Positions 12,535-24,467 of a stretch of DNA of 64,000 nt are shown here, in pieces. Positions within the stretch are counted from its first letter, which is position 1, and every line of letters begins with the position of its first letter. Position numbers and translations under genes: made by a program. The stretch covers positions 3,567,030 to 3,631,029 of the forward strand of contig NC_023749.2 in the NCBI RefSeq assembly GCF_000499845.2, given 5' to 3'. The notes beneath the pieces are model-generated. The model was not told where the DNA came from. It did not search any database and was given only the letters and a program-made list of their open reading frames with translations. Origin of the DNA: Phaseolus vulgaris. Its lineage: Eukaryota > Streptophyta > Magnoliopsida > Fabales > Fabaceae.

Positions 12535-15500
12535 GAATTGACTACACTAACAACTAGATTTGAGAAAGGATGCTTCATTGCTTCTTTTTTTTTCTTTCAT
12601 TTTCCAATTATTCATAACAGATAATAGGAATTATAAGATGAGACGATAAGAACCATAGAAAGAAATTAAAAAGATAACATGAATTTTTTGATTGCTAATG
12701 AATGAGCCTTTCAAGTGTTTTGGAGCTGTATGTTTCAAACAGTTGAAAACTGTAAAAACCTTTTTCTTTATAAAATGAATTTGAAATTTATTATTTTTCG
12801 TAGTCCTTTTTCTTACAGCTTTACACATTTTTTTACGTGGAAACTGTTTTCTGCGTTGAAAAAAATAATTATCTTATAATTGTTTTTTATGTTAATTATA
12901 ACCTATGAGGCTTAGATATTTCTCTTAAATGACTGTATATTCGTACGACACTCATATGACACTTATCGGTGAAATGTTCAATTTAAAAAATATTTGTTGG
13001 ATTTTTTTAAAATTCTAGCAAGGTTCTAACACAATTTTAAAATGTATAAATACAATAATTTTCTAAAAACTCAAATTTATTATATAAAACAAATTCTTTT
13101 GAATCAGTCATGAAAAATATCTTCCTGCTTCCAAGAGAATTTGAAACATACTTTTACACATAAATATTTATTTTCAATTTATATAATTCAAAATTATATA
13201 ATATATAGATCTGTGTCTCCGTGTCCTATATTTTAGAGATTATACGCATCCGTGTTAGTGTCCGTATTTGTACTACATAGATTATAACAATAATGATTTT
13301 ATATATTGTTGATTATTAAAATAAATTAATTTTCACTAGAATCTCAAACGCATTTTTGTAGTTTGACGTATTTCCCAATTTTCTATTATGAAAGAATTAA
13401 TTAAAATAATATATAGCATAGGAAGCAATCACATAAAGATAACATATTAGTGTGTAGTATATATGGTGTATTAACGTCGTATTCTGAATATTGTTTGCAC
13501 ATTTACACATATTTACACTTGACCTTATTCATTATCATTTTCTTATATCATTTTAATTTTAGATACACTAATTCTAATACTTAATTATGATGTGACAATA
13601 TGTATCATCCAAATCATGGGAAAGAATCATTAGTCTTGCCACCAACCTTTGTGTGAGTGCCATATATACCTTATCTAAATATCAAACTGATCCTATCAAT
13701 GACTTTTCATAAACAAGGACATGGGTGGTGTCAGGTGCACTAGGCCCGTAATGTCCCAAAACTGAAATTCTGCATTATGAAAATTTGTTTGGGACGGGAG
13801 GAGTGGAAAGTTAAAGGTGTGGGAAAGTGTAAGAAGAAATTGTGAAAAAAATTAGTGTCAGGGTATGTTAGAGTGGATGTGTAAAGAAAGTTTATTTAGA
13901 TTTGAGTGATGTGGTGGTTATAAGAGTATTTTAAATTATAAGATTATAAATTTATCCTTATATATAAAAAAATTATTAATTTTGTGTATATTTTAGTTAA
14001 TTAAAATAATTTAAAATTTCATTTATAAATAAAAGAAAAAAATGTAAAATTCAAAGAAATAAATATAATTTTAAATGTAAGTATATTTTTATTATTTTTC
14101 ATTTTATTAATTTAAATTAATTTTGTTATTTAAGTTATTTTATTTAGATAATTTTAATATTATTTATAATTCTTTAAAATATATTATGTTAACATAAAAT
14201 TATTATTAATAATAATTTTCATTATTAATATTATTGTATGAAGGACATAGTCTTTTCATCTCATTACACTTTCCTTTCTCTTCAATTATGAGAGGATCCT
14301 AAATATTCTCAACTTTCCATTTACTCTCATCCTCAACCTCCCCCTCTTATAGAAGCAAATAAGGGTGACATTCATTCCCTCTCAACCTCCATCACTCCCA
14401 AAATCAAACACACCCTTAATTCTCATTCTGAGTCTTTTGGAATGCTCTTTTACATTAAAAAATACTTATTAATTTCTGCATATTCTTTTAAGCATTCTCA
14501 TTGAATAAGTGACTGTGACTCTCCTTTTATCATTGTTTTAAATTTTAGATCACTTAACCAATTTATTATTGGTTGTGTATCTGAAATATTGGTGATATAT
14601 GGTTTTGTTTTTCAAAAGGAAGGGAAATATAGTTTATACTTAATTTTCTCAACCTTTTTTGGGTTAACCTGCATGTTTTTCTTACACAACAATGAATGAT
14701 ACACATATGCCTCCATTTAACATACATATATTAAACAGTTATTTTTCTTTCCTGTCTGTCTTTTAATCACATTATATATCCATTAAACTTACAACTTTTT
14801 TCTTTCTTTCTGGATATATGTCCGGTGTTGACTAATATTGAGTTAACATGAATCATTTCCAATGCTGTGGTGGTTGAAAATGGTAGTAATTGTCCACCTG
14901 CGAAGCAAATCCTTTTTGTTCATGATCTCTTTTCATGTACTGTCATCTACTCATTAGTGGTTGATGCTTCTTGCTAGAAATAATTTCACTCACTTAAGAA
15001 TTGAGATTAAATATAATTTTTATATATATATATATATTTCTCTTCTGAAATATATTTTAAGAAAAAAATCGTGATTAAATTTCAAATTTTAAAACTTACA
15101 ATATCTGAAATCCTAACGATACCATCTTGGTGTACTTAAATTTAAAACAAGAGTAAATAATTATTTTTTTATGAAGTTTTGCAAGTAACAAATATAGCTC
15201 ATCATGTTCCTCCTATCTTTCTTATCTTTGTACTTACTTTTCCATGCGAGTCCACGTTAAATTGCTCATTTTGTACTTGTTTTCGTCTGTGTTAAATACA
15301 ATATTGAAGATATTTAAAAAAACTAAGAATTTAAAACAAAATAAACACTTTACTACTCACTAATAACTTTTAGACAGTTAACAAATTAACCCTTATATAC
15401 AGGGCAACAATCTCGAATATAACACTTAGAAGTAATCACCCCTTCTTTCTATTGATTAAAAGTCAGAAGCAGCTTTTGTGAGCACAAATTTAGTAATGTT

Positions 15501-15600
15501 CCTAAACCCTCTTGATTATTTTCTCAAGATGAGAAACATCTTCAGGGTATATCTTTTCATTTAGGAAAAAAAAATCCTATATATGATGGTCATTCTTACA
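12535..15600. other. Intergenic region between convergent genes
   Basis: Downstream of both the TAF1B-like gene (+) and the endoglucanase gene (-). It contains one MITE-like copy at about 13.78-14.42 kb and a TA dinucleotide run near 15.02 kb. No gene, RNA or other element was recognised in the remainder. Confidence 0.6.
13780..14421. repeat. MITE-like repeat, family copy B
   Basis: The right end, read on the minus strand, begins TTAAGGGTGTGTTTGATTTT. It resembles the left ends of the copies at 5.48 kb and 7.2 kb. The left end (TTTGTTTGGGACGGGAGGAG) is an imperfect inverted match. The interior shares AT-rich blocks with the 7.2-kb copy. There is no coding sequence, and the exact left boundary is uncertain. 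Confidence 0.55.
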
Positions 15601-18600
15601 TCAACTAAAGCTGGGATTTGCAGCAAAATATGCTAACACCCCAACAAATGGTGCATTAATGTACGTGGTAGGTTCAGATTTCCTAAAATCAATTCGATCA
15701 TCCTCATAATCATCATTTTCATCAGGTCCTCCAACAATGGCTCCAACAAGTACATTAGGATTGGGATTTGTTGAGTTGAAGTAGATTGAACCTTCTTTGC
15801 ATGCAATGAACTGGGGATGATCCTTGATGGAGGGTAAAGAAGAGGCACGGTGGTGAATACGTTGAGGATAGTAGTTGCTATAGCCAACCATGTAGGACAG
15901 TCCCATTGGGTTTTCACCCAAAATGTAATCAACTTGCCTCTTGGCATGTTGACGAAGAGTTTGTGCACTGACATAGACATTGCCACAATTGATGGCTTGT
16001 GAAGTGTGTGTTAGGTAATTGGCATACACCAATTCAAGGAAAGCAATTGAAGTTGCATGTTGCAGGTTGCTGCCTCCGGGTCTGTACACAAGCCCACCAG
16101 GTGTGTACTCAATGTTTGAGCTTGATGATTCAGGTATCAGTGTGCAAATGAACCTCTCTGCTGAGGACTTGTAGGACTCAAGAGAGTACATGTTTCCTTC
16201 TATAACTTCCTATAAATTTCATAAATCTTTTGGCTATTAACATAAATTTGGTGAGTTTTTAAAGTTGTGGTTGAAGTCAGTGAAGGAGTAATATATATGA
16301 GGCTGACCTTGGAGAGAAGTACGTTGAGGCCAGCATGCTTGTTGTCCCAACCAAACTCATTGATGTTGTCTTCTGCACCAAGAGTTTTCCCATTGCTTTC
16401 AATGTAGTTTAGGAAATTATCCTCCTGTGTCGCCCTCCTTAGCCATGCAGCTCCCCACAACAGCTCATCCTACCATTTTCATATTAACTCACTCATCAAA
16501 ACAAAACACAACACAACTACCTCAACTTCCATTTCTTTCTTTTCTTGTTTTTCTAGGACCCAAAATATAGACTTCTACTATGAAAAGGCAAAAATTATTG
16601 AGCAATTACATTCACTGTGCTAGCTACCTAGGGAGTGGGCACTGGGCATTATTGCCAGACCTAGCCACATGCATGTGACATCTTCCAACTACCAAAATTA
16701 TAGGTATTTTTATTACTTTCTAGTTAAATTTTTTAGTAATTAATCTACCCAAAATTTAATGAACAAGTTATTTAAATTAAAAAAACATGTAGAACTACAT
16801 AAACAATTCAATAAATTAACATTTTAATATTTTTTATTTTTTAATCATATTATTAAGTTGTCTCTGAGTTGAAAAAATTTAAATAACCAATCAAATTTTG
16901 TTTTATACTTTTATACTTCTTAGATGAACTAACTGAACAAAATGATATATATATATATATAAAAGATGGTAATATCAGTCAAATATTTATTATATTTTTT
17001 TATTGTTGATAAAAAAATAATAATATATTAATATATATTAGGTTATATTATTCAGAATAAGTTATTTATTAAAATAATATCATCTCAATTAATTTAATTT
17101 TTAAAATTAGAAACTTAAACATGTACATAGTTTATATAATTAAAGAAAGTGATAGTAAAATGAATTTACCTGATAGCCATCGAAATCACAGTAATAGGGG
17201 CAGGCATTATACTTCACGTTTTCATTGTCACTGTAAGCACCCCTGTAGTTATCTGCAAATTCAAAGGCAGTAATGGCATTTCGAAGCAGTGTCTCCGAGT
17301 AACCGGGGTCCGATGACCGGAACGCCATGGATGAAGCTGCTAGTGCGGCGGCGGTTTCGCCGGCGACATCGGAAGCGGCGTTTGGTGCATCAATAGCATA
17401 CGTAGTCCTCGCCGTATCCATGTCCTCTGGCCTCTCCCAACAATCGTGATCTGAGTTTGGATCACCCACCTATGCCATTCACATCACCAAAATAAATAAT
17501 ATATTAATCCATCTAATTAATCACAAGTTTACGTAAAATAAATTTTTAATTTTACTAAAATGGTTCGTGATTATCTTTTTATTTATTTCATGGTATAAAG
17601 CTAATAAAATGATTCGTTGTTCCTTTATTCTTTTTTGCGTTTAGATAACGTATGCTTCCTTCGTGACTAAGATGGTTATAATTTATTTATATAAAGAAGT
17701 ATTTTTATTCTCTATTATTTATTATCAGTAATTTTAGGATTTTTTTATATATACTTTCAAGTAAGTAAGATTTTGGAGATTGTAATTAAAAGATAATGAC
17801 TTGATGTTTTCTCATCTTATTTCTACAATTATGTCATTCTTTTCAATTTTATTATAAAAAACTATGTTAAACAAAATGAATTATCTTATAAATGCTTCAT
17901 CTGAACGTATTAAAATATAAAACTTATTTCATATATTTAATTATAATAATATCTCCAATGAAATCCATAAACGTAACTCAATTTATCATAAGAATCAAAT
18001 GGAAAAAGAAAAAGGTTTTGTTGTCACCGTCAGCAAGGACCGTTTTTAAGGCTACTTATAAAGTTAAGTAAATTGAATCTACAATTATTGTTTTTGTAGT
18101 TGAAACTCTCCAAGTTTAACTTTTTCAGTCCAATTTTTTTTTCTTTATCAGCTTTTCACCTAGTATCCATAATCGAGCCAATTCTACTGTCTTCTATTTA
18201 AAATCTATTGATCAAAATCAAATTTGACTAAAAACAGATGAACACACAAGTTTTCTCTTCACAATTTCTAACGTCAAGTTTTACAAATCTTTCTAATCTT
18301 ATCGGAGTTTCAGTAAATTTGTTGCTTTTGGAATTATCCGTATCTCAAAAAAATCACCAACCCAAAATAACAATTACTTTTGGATTAAAATAAAAACAGC
18401 GAAGAGTAATTGGAATTTACCTGAACGAAAATTCGATTGGGCTGAGAAAGAGTCTTGAGAAGATAATCAGTGGCCCAACGAATTGCGAGGAGTGCGTTCC
18501 TGAGCTCATTGGGAGGCATGACGTCTCCGAATTCCAGGACGCTCCAGGCCAGCATTGTGGTGGTGAAGGCCATCGGAAACCCGAATTTCACGTTGTCGCC

Positions 18601-18843
18601 GGCGTCGTAGTAACCGCCGGTGAGATCCGTGTTGTAGTTCCAGCCGTCACTGAGACCGGAGTTCCCTCGCCAACTCACTCTCTGATCCTGTGGCAGGAAT
18701 CCCGATCGCTGTCCCTCGAAGAAAACAATGGCCTTCGACAATGCGTCCCAATAGTCGTGGGCGCTTCCCATTCCGATCAACACCGTCTCAAACACCGCAA
18801 CGTAGAACAGCCTCCTCCACCACGCCTTCATTTTTCTCATCAA
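15601..18843 (-). CDS. Secreted endo-beta-1,4-glucanase, glycoside hydrolase family 9
   Basis: Four exons (18843-18421, 17469-17170, 16469-16308, 16209-15601), all joined in phase 0, encode about 497 residues. A hydrophobic N-terminus ending near Ala28 looks like a signal peptide. The mature enzyme starts with the GH9 sequence [19 protein letters not shown]. The catalytic Asp pair lies in [13 protein letters not shown] (about Asp80 and Asp83). The first GH9 signature, with the active-site His, is [12 protein letters not shown] (about residue 415). The second holds the Asp and Glu acid/base residues in [12 protein letters not shown] (about Asp465 and Glu474). The protein ends soon after this domain, with no C-terminal CBM49 and no N-terminal membrane anchor, so it is a class B secreted cellulase. 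Such enzymes cut beta-1,4-glucans in the apoplast during cell growth, abscission or wall remodelling. Nothing looks truncated. Confidence 0.95.
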
Positions 18844-20467
18844 TCACACACTCCTCTCAACTCAAATCACATGCTTCCGCATTTGTCACTTCGGAGCTTT
18901 TATATTCTGTGGGTCCAATAACCTTTTTCTCTGCTTCCTTTTCATTCCAATAATGATAATTAAGATTTATCCTAAGCTCTGCTCTCGCAACCCAACCCAA
19001 GTGTTTATTTATTCCACCCCATCTTAGATCGGTTGCGTTTGTCGTTTTTAAAACACAGCACCAAACTGGATTCTGGCTTAATCTAATTTCATTCTATGCT
19101 ACCAATCCGACAACATTGTCACACTCCACTTCAGGAACTTCCTTCTATTCAGATTATTAAGAACACTAATTAAAGTAATGATAACGTAATATATTATGTT
19201 ACCTCTTTAAGTGATCACATTACTCAAAACTGAATATTTATCACTTCTGTCTTTCAAATAGAATAAAATAAAAAAAACCTTTTCTACACAAATATAATCA
19301 CTACACAGTACTAAATTAATCAGGGCTTTTCGTTTTTCAAATAAAAAAATGGTTGTCTACTTATTTCAAGAGATTATCGAGCTTAAATGGAAAATTTTAA
19401 TGAATGATATTCTACACTTGTTTATAAACAACATACTTTCAGGAAAGCTTGTCCCACATTTTAAAATACAGTTGATGATCCTTTGATTTGAACGTGCATG
19501 ATTAATTTCTATCCGCAGCAATTAGAAGCTACTACTTCTAACCATTTTTATTATTAATAGACACGTTCTTTATCTTGCAGGAGTATTTTACTAATTTATA
19601 TATGCATAAAAATGAGAAATGTTTCCAAACTCGGTTGATGAGCTAGTGGTTCCACAAATGTAGAGCAGCTACAGAGAACATGAATGTTCTTTATCTATAT
19701 TCATGGTAGCACGAAAAAAGATAAGCTCTTTCTTTTTTTCTTATTTAATATTTATTAAAATAATCTATTTTGCATAAATAATTGAAAATCAAGGGCCATT
19801 TCCCTTCATACAAATGTAAAATTTTACTTCTTTCAATTGCCCACGTACATCAAGAATTTCTCTTGTGCTTAACATTCTGCAATCCTAAAAAAAAAACCTC
19901 GATCTCTATATTTTGTAAGCCATTTCAGTGGATGATCAAATAGTTTAATTCACATTAGAGAGAAAAACATTAGATTCTCAAAAATAAAAGAAAAAAACGA
20001 CAACTCATCCGTCCCTTTGGACTTTTACTATGACTTCAATAAAAAAGACAGTGGGGGTACTGTCAAACCAGTATACCAAATTTGGGGGTCCACATTGGAA
20101 GACAACATAGGTTGTAGAACCAAAAACACACTATTCGGTATAACAAATATACACATCAACTCTGGCAGAAAAAAAATATTTAAACCAAGTTCAGAATGTA
20201 GTAAAGAAAGTGGCCAGTGTGTAAAAATTATTTATAATTCAATTACCTATATATAAAAAATTGACCTAAGGTAAAGAAAAATGGCCAATATGTAAAATTG
20301 AATTTATTTCCGACACGAATTACAACAACTGTCACCTTCGTTCGCCTAGATAGAATGTCGAAGTAGTTCTATAATGCACCTTGCACATCAGGGGTGATTG
20401 ATGATCGAAATCTAAATTCGTCTTAAGGGAGCATGGATTTACCAAACATGCAAGGTGTACTGTAGAA
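18844..20467. other. Intergenic: endoglucanase promoter side and unknown-gene 3' side
   Basis: About 1.6 kb between the endoglucanase start and the stop of the neighbouring unknown gene, both on the minus strand. The first few hundred bases should hold the endoglucanase promoter. An open frame at 20017-20256 (+) is short, compositionally ordinary and unlike any family I know. No repeat was recognised. Confidence 0.5.
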
Positions 20468-23400
20468 TTAGTTTAGAATGTCATTTAGGAGCTCTTTCAC
20501 ATAGTTACCCACTCTGTTCAAGTTTTTGGCTACACCGGATGCCACCAGGCCTGCATTTCTTTGAAACCTGCAAATTTAGAATCTTCCGGTGTTAGAATTA
20601 GCCGCATCCTCAGTAATAGGCTTACAACAAAAGTTAACACGTGTATGCTGAAAACTTCCACTTGCCTGTTCAAGAACTCGGTTGTATGATTTGGAGGGGT
20701 GTATCTTCGAGGTTGAGGAGTAGGATGTTCATCTTCAGGACAAACAAGACCAAAATCTCAGAAATGAAAAGGCACAGTATGTAAAATGTACAAATAAAAG
20801 AAATGAAACTATCTACAAATAATAGAAGAATCTTAACTAATAAAATAAGTAATACGCAAAACCATGAAAATCATTTTTAACATGAAACAATTGTTTGGCG
20901 TAGAAATTCATGCATAATGAAAAAAAATCGCATTGCAAAACAATGACATTTTTTCTGGTTCTACAGGAAAAATACTAGCCTAGGAGAACGAATTACCCCC
21001 CAACAGTTCTAATTAAGGTTTGACAATACTAAATGAAGCTCAATTTAACAAAAAAAAAACTCCATTTTCTTTTTTCTAGTGATGGATGGATACTCGGGGA
21101 TTTTTTTCCTATCTTGGTCATAAACTAATCCAGTATTAATCAAACTAGGGTTCAACGCACAGAAGTGAGAGGAAAATAAAAAGCTTTTATTGGTCTATAA
21201 GCTCTCAAATTCAAGAGTCTCAGCTTCTCTCCCAAACTGTGAATTTCCAAAAACTGAATGCAGAGCAGTTTTTCTCTAATTACATAATTGCCACTAATAA
21301 CTGTCATACTAAGTACTCTATGTTATACACTGACTCATAGGTCTAATTCTCTTCTAGTCTCTTCCTGTTCCTTCTAAAATACACTTCAGTAATTGAGATC
21401 AAGATAATGTCGGAAAAGTACACAACAGATAAGGTGTCCAACTGCTTCTGTGACTTTGCCTATGAACTTCCAGTATAACATGTTTGCCATTTTGGGAAAG
21501 TTATCATTTATATAATGAGGGAACACAAATTAATCATCTCCAAGATCAAAGAGAGTTATCCAAATATGTTTGAAATGAGGAATGAATGAAAAAGAAAGTT
21601 AACCTAGAAGTCTAGAACTATTAAAAAACTAAGAAATTCAATACCTTCAGTTTTATGAGTAGCAGGAACATGGCTAGGAGAGGGATTTGAAGCTTTCTCT
21701 TCTAAGACAACCTGAAACATATGTTAATAGTGTCATAAACTGAGATCACATTACCGTTCACAGTTTGAGTGATCACTGGTGCACCACCGCATCTCCACTT
21801 CTGACTTTTTAATTTTAGTTTTTCTTCAGAAATGCTAGGTTGCTAGCAACAATCTTATAGACTCTTCACTATTGGGTGGAAATCATGAGAGTTCCCACAA
21901 ACAATAAATGAGACTCATTAGAGAAGCAGACCCAAATTACTTAGTGTCTCTGCATAACTATTAATGGTGGTGTTATGGTTTAGCAGTTTTCTTCTATCTT
22001 TAATGACTTCACAAGTTTATTATTTGGTTCCCCCCTGTAATAAATTGTTGCTTGTGGCATGATATGTGCAGCTTTATATTACAAGAAATGTGTACCAGCA
22101 CCCAAAGATACCCATGGAACAAGATAAACCTAGTTTTAGAAAATAGATAAACTACAACGGAATGGTAATCAAGATATATAACCTCAAGACCAACGCAAAA
22201 GGGCAATTTCGCTTTTTTATCCTGCAAGTCAGCTGAAGAATCTTTGTTGTCTAAGTACACAGAGTATCCAATACAGGCATACTTGAAATTTGTAAGACTG
22301 CGGCCCTCTTTCGAAGCTTCCAACTCAGTTTCTCCCACAACAAAAGGGGGTACTGGTTATATGAATAAGAACATCAATATCAAAACCTTAAAGGCTTATA
22401 ATAAAACAAATATTAAACTCTCCTGAGCAGAGAAAATTATAGACAATAGAACCAATCCGAAAGAAACATAAAAAACATAACATAAAAAATAAAGTACTAA
22501 AAAGTAGTAATAGAATAATTTAGATGAAGGATAACCATGAAAAAAATGGAAGTAATGACTAACGAATATACTGGCTAACTAAACTGACAAATTGACAAAA
22601 ATAAGAAATAAAACAAACATTGTAAATATACAGGGCTAATTCTTAATAGCAAAATTTGCATACTTATTGCCACAAGAAAAAGCACTATACATTAGACTAC
22701 TAAAAAATATTAAGTTTCAAGATTATCAACTGCATGTGTATAATTTGAATCAAAGTTCGTAAGAAAAAAGGGATACAAAATAATTATTGCCATAACAAAA
22801 GAACTATACATTAAGCTTCCAAAAAATATTAATTTTCAAGATTATCATGAACACGTCTAAAATTTGAATAATAGTTCGTAAGAAAAATGGGTAAAAGGAA
22901 ACAAATTAGGTTGTGAATGATTTTTTTTGTTTGAGCTATAAATGATTTTGTGTCTGCTGAATGCTAACCCAGCTCCCTCTCTTTCCACAAACTAATACTG
23001 ATGATTTTTCTTAGTAGCAACTACCAGGATGAGCACAAATGCCATATTTCTAATGATTTCATGTACAAACTAACTGCCACAGCAAGCAAATTAAAATCCA
23101 TCTGCAAGAACAAGTCAAAACAAGAAATGCAATGCCATCTTGAATACGTTGGTCCGCATCTATAGGTAAAGGAAAATGTAGTCCACAAAAATAAAATAAA
23201 AATTACTCCGCTAAATGGATATCAACGTAGCTCTGAATTAATCGATACATTCACTATGCTCAGAATACCATGTTTGATATTCGGTAACCAGATTTTAAAA
23301 CTTTCACACACAGAATTTTATTTCATGCACTTTCTGTTTTTATTGCTATACACTTTTTCAAGAATCGAACCAACCCACTAAAAATTGAATTGTAGACCAA

Positions 23401-23685
23401 GAGAGAGCGACCTTGCTGGAGTGTTCTGGAGAAGCCGACGCATGTGGGGTTTTTGGATTTTGTTTTGTGAAGCGATGAGTAGTAGGTACATCCCTTGCAC
23501 GATTTTCCTTTGGATCCTCTTGTGGTATGAGGCGGGTTAGGGTTAGGGTTTTGATTGGAATTTGGATTTGGAAATGGATTTGCATTAGGATTTTGATTTG
23601 GGTTACCGTTGGGAATGGGATTCCGAGGTTGAGCACCACCTGCTCCTGCTCCTGTGGATGCAGCTTCGTCGTCGGAGACCGCCAT
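20468..23685 (-). CDS. Plant-specific protein of unknown function (DUF8204-like)
   Basis: Five exons (23685-23412, 22352-22183, 21711-21645, 20732-20666, 20567-20468) give about 225 residues with consistent phases. The last intron uses a GC donor (AG|GCAAGT) with an AG acceptor. Residues 15-55 are an Asn/Pro low-complexity run. A conserved core follows: KGKSCKGC with a Cys pair, NPTCVGFSR, then VVGETELEASKEGRSL and FKYACIGYSVYLD. The C-terminal helix-like stretch is FQRNAGLVASGVAKNLNRVG. I recall this arrangement from uncharacterised plant proteins, probably Pfam DUF8204, but the name is from memory. There is no signal peptide or membrane segment. The paired Cys residues might bind metal, which is speculation. 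A Mutator-type MITE lies about 160 bp upstream of the ATG, and part of exon 2 is duplicated at 5 kb. Confidence 0.85.
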
Positions 23686-23835
23686 CGTCGTTTCGCTTTT
23701 CTTGCTCTGTCAGGTTCCCATGTCTGCGTTTGATTTCAATGAGAAGTACACGGAGAAGGGGAAAGACATAGTTCAGCATAAAACGCAGCAATGGATACAC
23801 GACACCACATTGCGTTTTGGGTTGGGCTTTTGAGT

Positions 23836-24424
23836 TTATTAGTTGGCAGTTTCATCCTGCACCCCTACATTTTTCTTCCTGCACCCCCACAATTTTTTAA
23901 ATTTCGAAACTGACCCCACAATTTCGGAATCTGAGAGTGTGCTACGGATTCGACAATCCAAAAGTGAATCATGTTGCATTTCAGATGAGTGGGTGTTCTG
24001 GAAGCAAAGTTTACATAAATTATTGATTTCCAGATTGTTGAATCTAGAAACCTAATTTCTATTATAGATTGATGGATCTGGAATGATTTTTTTCAATTAT
24101 GAATTTCTGAATCCGGAATGCATATTTTGAATTATGGATTGGCGGATCCGGAATGGTTTTTTCAATTAGGGATGTTTTGCATTTTTTTATTTTGGATTAA
24201 CACTATCATTCATGTACTACCGAAAGCATCAATCCGGGAGATTACCGGATGCACCAATCCAAAAATTTACCAGAAGCGTCAATCCAAAAATTTACCGGAT
24301 TTCATAATCCGGAATACAAGAAAAAATATACAGTTTATATAGGGACCAGTTTTGTCTTTGCGCAACCTTTTGGGAGTGCAGGAAGAAAAATGTAGGGGTG
24401 CAAGAAGAAACTGCCTTATTAGTT
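23836..24424. mobile_element. Mutator-type MITE (non-autonomous MULE) with 9-bp target duplication
   Basis: The element spans 23845-24415 (571 bp) and is flanked by identical 9-bp copies of TTATTAGTT at 23836-23844 and 24416-24424. Its terminal inverted repeats begin GGCAGTTTC, and about 42 of the first 45 bp match between ends. The 9-bp duplication and long TIRs are typical of Mutator-like elements. The interior has no transposase. It contains short internal repeats: GGATCCGGAATG-like units near 24.05-24.17 kb and AATCCAAAAATTTACC-like units near 24.24-24.31 kb. The perfect target duplication suggests a fairly recent insertion. Confidence 0.93.
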
Positions 24425-24467
24425 TTGGATATGAGTGCAGATCCAAATTCCAAACTGGGCTACCCTC

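Noticed and set aside
20017..20256. Short plus-strand frame in the spacer after the endoglucanase gene
   Set aside because: No recognisable domain; composition like the surrounding noncoding DNA.
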